The position numbers and the translations under genes were made by a program. Shown here one piece after another: positions 61,478 to 64,000 of a stretch of DNA of 64,000 bases. The stretch covers positions 1-64,000 of the forward strand of contig JAFYNM010000033.1 in assembly GCA_017549765.1 (NCBI GenBank), in the 5' to 3' direction. The notes beneath the pieces were generated by a model. That model searched no databases, was not told the origin of the DNA, and worked only from the letters and a program-made list of their open reading frames with translations. How positions within the stretch are numbered: the stretch's first letter is position 1; each line of letters opens with the position of its first letter. This stretch comes from Bacteroidales bacterium. Its GTDB lineage: Bacteria > Bacteroidota > Bacteroidia > Bacteroidales > WCHB1-69.

Positions 61478-61554
61478 GGTCCCATAGCTCAGTTGGTTAG
61501 AGCATCTGACTCATAATCAGAGGGTCCAAGGTTCGAGCCCTTGTGGGACCACCA
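61478..61554 (+). tRNA. tRNA-Met (CAU), elongator type
   Basis: A 77-nt cloverleaf with encoded CCA; acceptor GGTCCCA pairs with TGGGACC. The anticodon loop CTCATAA gives CAU. The anticodon stem TCTGA/TCAGA lacks the three G-C initiator pairs, so this is an elongator. tRNA-Ile2 (CAU read as k2C by TilS) cannot be excluded from sequence alone. Confidence 0.9.
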
Positions 61555-61583
61555 AGACGTTCTTCGGAACGTCTTTTTTTTTT
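61555..61583 (+). terminator. Rho-independent terminator of tRNA-Met
   Basis: Perfect 8-bp stem AGACGTTC/GAACGTCT closed by a TTCG tetraloop and followed by a T9-10 run, immediately after the CCA end. Confidence 0.93.
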
Positions 61584-61612
61584 CTGAGGACGGTACACAT
61601 ACATATATTTTA

Positions 61613-61621
61613 TATTTTTGC
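61613..61621 (+). promoter_or_regulatory. Bacteroidetes -7 box for the FG-GAP protein gene
   Basis: TATTTTTGC, 35 bases before the ATG at 61657. Confidence 0.55.
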
Positions 61622-61656
61622 AGTTTAGTATAGATTGTGACTATTCTTTCTGAAAC

Positions 61657-64000
61657 ATGATGAAGAAAGGCATGAACATACGACGGATTACACTCATGAT
61701 GCTTCTTTGTTGGGGGCATCTCTTGGTGTGCACCCAAAAGCTGTTTGCCCAGTGTCCTCCGGCTATGACTGTCTGCGGGGACATGACCGTCACGGAAGGT
61801 TCCTCCGTGCAGTTGTGGGCGCAGGGGGCGCAGGTGTACCAGTGGACGCCTGCCGCAGGGCTCTCCAGCGACACCGCGCACAATCCGACTGCCTCCCCCT
61901 CCGTCACCACCACCTATACCGTCACGGGCTACAACCTCCACGGCCCCAACCTGGTGACCAACGGCGGCTTCGAGGCCGGCAACACCGGCTTCTATTCCAG
62001 CTACAACTACATGAACAGCTACATCACGGGATACGGCCAATACACCATCAACACCGACGGGCAGATTGTCTGGGGCACCGGCGGGCACATCTACGGCTAC
62101 GGCGGCAGCGGCTACTTCATGTCGGTGGACGGCGCCACCACCCCCAACGCCGTGGTCTGGCAGCAGACCGTCAATGTCACCCCGAACACCCACTACGCCT
62201 TCTCCGCACAGGTCGTCTCCATGCTCAACTCCTACCAGCAGAACGCCCAGGCCCTCCTCCAGTTCTCCGTCAACGGCACCCCCATCGGGCCCATCTTCCA
62301 CGCCCCCGGCGTGCTCAACTCCTGGGTGCAGTACTATGATGTCTGGTACAGCGGCAACGCCACCACCGCCACCCTCACCATCCTCAACCAGAACACCAAC
62401 GGCACCGGCAACGACTTCGGCCTCGACGACATCGCCTTCTACGACCTCGACAGCTGCTCCGTCAGCATGGACGTCACCGTCACGGTGCTGCCGGACACCG
62501 GCTCCGGCACCGGGCTGCCCGACAACATGGAGATGACCGACTGCACGACGGAGGCGCAGCAGCAGCCCTGGGACGCCCAAGTCTTGCATTCCGCCAACGA
62601 CATCCACTGCTACTATGTTCCTCTGGTCGGCGACATCGACGGTGACGGCATCGTGGAGATCGTGGCCGCAAAAACCGTCACCAACGACCACTACACCACG
62701 CAGGTGGGCATCTACCGGGGCACCAACCTGCAACAAATCGGCACCATCAACGTCTCTCAAAAGATTTATGCGGGATTCGCAGGGCCCATGGCATTGGTCC
62801 GTTACCCCGACGGCAACGGCGGCATGCAGGGTGCCATCGTCCTGCACTGCTACGACAACAAGCTACGATCCTACGACATCCACGGCAACCTGCTCGCCAC
62901 CTCCAACGTGAGCACCCCCTGCGAGGGCGTTGTCTCCGTGGCAGACTTCAACGGGGACGGATGGCCAGACATCTACATCGGCAACGTCGTGTACGATGCC
63001 GCCACCCTAAACCGGCTTTGTGCAGGGCCTGCCAACGGCAACATGGGGAGAAGCTGGAGAAACTCCTCCACCGAGGCTGGCCGCAGCGCCATGCCCTTCG
63101 CCGCAAATGTCCTGGGAGACTCCAAACCCGAACTCATCTGCGGCAACACCATTTACAACGTCAACATTGTCAGCCGGACTAACGTGTCTTTGAACAGCGT
63201 GACAGAGATCAAAACCATCGCCATCCCCTCCCGCATCCCCCAGGACGGCAACGTGGCGGTGGCAGACTTCAACCTCGACGGACAGTTGGATGTCATGGTC
63301 ATCATTGACGGCACAAACTCCGTGACCACTGACTCGGCATACATATACGCATACGACCCCGTCACGGAGGACATCCTATTCATCCACGGCAAATACGCTA
63401 GAACCATCGGTTATCCCATGGTGGGAGACATCGACGGAGACGGCCGACTAGAGTTTGTCTACCTCGATTACCAATCCTCCGTCGCAAACTCCAGGATCAC
63501 CGCCATGAAATACCTGCCAACGACAGGGCTGCAGACCAAGTGGCAAGCCACGCACAGCGACGAATCGGGCCAGACTTCCATGACTCTGTTCGATTTCAAC
63601 CAGGACGGCATCATGGAAATCGTCTATCGGGACCAGAGCGACCTGCGCATCATCAACGGAAGTGGCAAAAGTCATCTCACCGGCAACGACACCATCCCAT
63701 TTTACAATCTATACACCAAGTACATGACCGCAGGCACCTGGAAGGAATATCCCGTGGTGGCAGACGTCAACAACGACGGCAAGGCGGAGATTGTGGTCTG
63801 CGGCAAGATGACCTCCGGCCTGGGTTGGGTAGGTGGGCAACTGGTGGTAATCGGGGGAATCCACCCCTGGGCCCCCGCGCGACCCGTGTGGAACCAGTAC
63901 ATGTACAACGTCACCAACGTCAACAAGGACCTCACCATCCCCTCGCCGCTCTTCAACAACGCCACCGCCTTCACAGACCCTCTGGGCGTGGTGCGCCGTC
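61657..64000 (+). CDS. Large FG-GAP/VCBS-repeat surface protein, C-terminus beyond window
   Basis: Open from ATG 61657 (or 61660 / 61672) to the window edge, 781 codons visible. A signal peptide (RRITLMMLLCWGHLLVCTQK then LFAQ) leads to an Ig-like region (VTEGSSVQLWAQGAQVYQWT, TTYTVTGYN). A carbohydrate-binding-like module starts NLVTNGGFEAGNTGF and ends GLDDIAFYDLD. From about residue 320 come at least six FG-GAP/VCBS blades, each with a calcium-type loop: GDIDGDG, ADFNGDG, ADFNLDG, GDIDGDG, DFNQDG, ADVNNDG. This forms an integrin-like beta-propeller. Probably a T9SS-exported adhesin, though its C-terminal sorting domain is not visible. Confidence 0.9.
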   Translation, partial: MMKKGMNIRRITLMMLLCWGHLLVCTQKLFAQCPPAMTVCGDMTVTEGSSVQLWAQGAQVYQWTPAAGLSSDTAHNPTASPSVTTTYTVTGYNLHGPNLVTNGGFEAGNTGFYSSYNYMNSYITGYGQYTINTDGQIVWGTGGHIYGYGGSGYFMSVDGATTPNAVVWQQTVNVTPNTHYAFSAQVVSMLNSYQQNAQALLQFSVNGTPIGPIFHAPGVLNSWVQYYDVWYSGNATTATLTILNQNTNGTGNDFGLDDIAFYDLDSCSVSMDVTVTVLPDTGSGTGLPDNMEMTDCTTEAQQQPWDAQVLHSANDIHCYYVPLVGDIDGDGIVEIVAAKTVTNDHYTTQVGIYRGTNLQQIGTINVSQKIYAGFAGPMALVRYPDGNGGMQGAIVLHCYDNKLRSYDIHGNLLATSNVSTPCEGVVSVADFNGDGWPDIYIGNVVYDAATLNRLCAGPANGNMGRSWRNSSTEAGRSAMPFAANVLGDSKPELICGNTIYNVNIVSRTNVSLNSVTEIKTIAIPSRIPQDGNVAVADFNLDGQLDVMVIIDGTNSVTTDSAYIYAYDPVTEDILFIHGKYARTIGYPMVGDIDGDGRLEFVYLDYQSSVANSRITAMKYLPTTGLQTKWQATHSDESGQTSMTLFDFNQDGIMEIVYRDQSDLRIINGSGKSHLTGNDTIPFYNLYTKYMTAGTWKEYPVVADVNNDGKAEIVVCGKMTSGLGWVGGQLVVIGGIHPWAPARPVWNQYMYNVTNVNKDLTIPSPLFNNATAFTDPLGVVRR

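Noticed and set aside
61489-62847. A minus-strand open frame across tRNA-Met and the FG-GAP gene
   Set aside because: It runs through the tRNA and terminator on the wrong strand and is a shadow of the FG-GAP reading frame.

Overview
The window is a gene-dense stretch of a Bacteroidota chromosome, most likely an uncultured Bacteroidales. Supporting signs are: type IX secretion (T9SS) genes porT and porX; a subtilase with a T9SS C-terminal sorting domain; Bacteroidetes-only families (GWxTD-like protein, Omp28-like lipoprotein, porin O/P-like barrel, PglZ response regulator); and a recurring TAnnTTTG(C) promoter element upstream of many genes and both tRNAs instead of sigma70 boxes. No rRNA, phage, insertion sequence or CRISPR array was seen. 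No gap between genes exceeds about 300 bases.

Layout. 1-7095 (minus) is most of a giant modular surface protein (fibronectin III, choice-of-anchor J and CUB-like modules) running off the left edge. 7278-15198 (minus) is a close-packed run: dnaX (in two frames), a T9SS-secreted subtilase, the (p)ppGpp enzyme Rel and a FlaA1/CapD-type nucleotide-sugar dehydratase. 15278-17134 is ftsY-ispH, facing a PD-(D/E)XK-like gene. 18100-24563 holds purH, ung, a four-helix-bundle gene, murG, folD and ffh, and is unusually rich in 7-bp tandem arrays. 24747-34522 is a plus-strand run: rfaE1, porT, glycyl-tRNA synthetase, a GWxTD-like protein, an O/P-type porin, parC and a di-haem peroxidase lipoprotein. 34603-40223 is tsaC-coaD followed by an envelope cluster with two thioredoxin-fold proteins, a barrel and an Omp28-like lipoprotein. 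40340-45117 has a 2-hydroxyacid dehydrogenase, a short-chain fatty acid transporter, lpdA and an outer-membrane protein. 45124-48395 (minus) is porX and an esterase-like lipoprotein. 48546-51678 holds small envelope genes and initiator tRNA. 51755-56258 (minus) is rnfB-rnfC and rpsA. 56509-61412 is a TPR protein with an outer-membrane barrel, then tRNA-Met(CAU) and a large FG-GAP/VCBS surface protein cut by the right edge.

How the genes fit together. Much of the content serves the cell envelope: T9SS assembly and regulation (PorT, PorX), probable T9SS cargo (the subtilase and the two edge proteins), LPS/capsule sugars (RfaE1, CapD-like), peptidoglycan (MurG) and the SRP targeting pair Ffh/FtsY. 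The rest is core information processing (DnaX, ParC, S1, GlyRS, TsaC), nucleotide and cofactor synthesis (PurH, FolD, CoaD, IspH) and anaerobic energy metabolism (Rnf B/C).

The most unusual observations are two. First, intergenic arrays of degenerate heptamers repeatedly begin at, or contain, the stop codons of flanking genes and show a shared polar order of unit types. Second, dnaX is split at an A6 run exactly where the gamma form would end, with its tau-type C-terminal domain in another frame.
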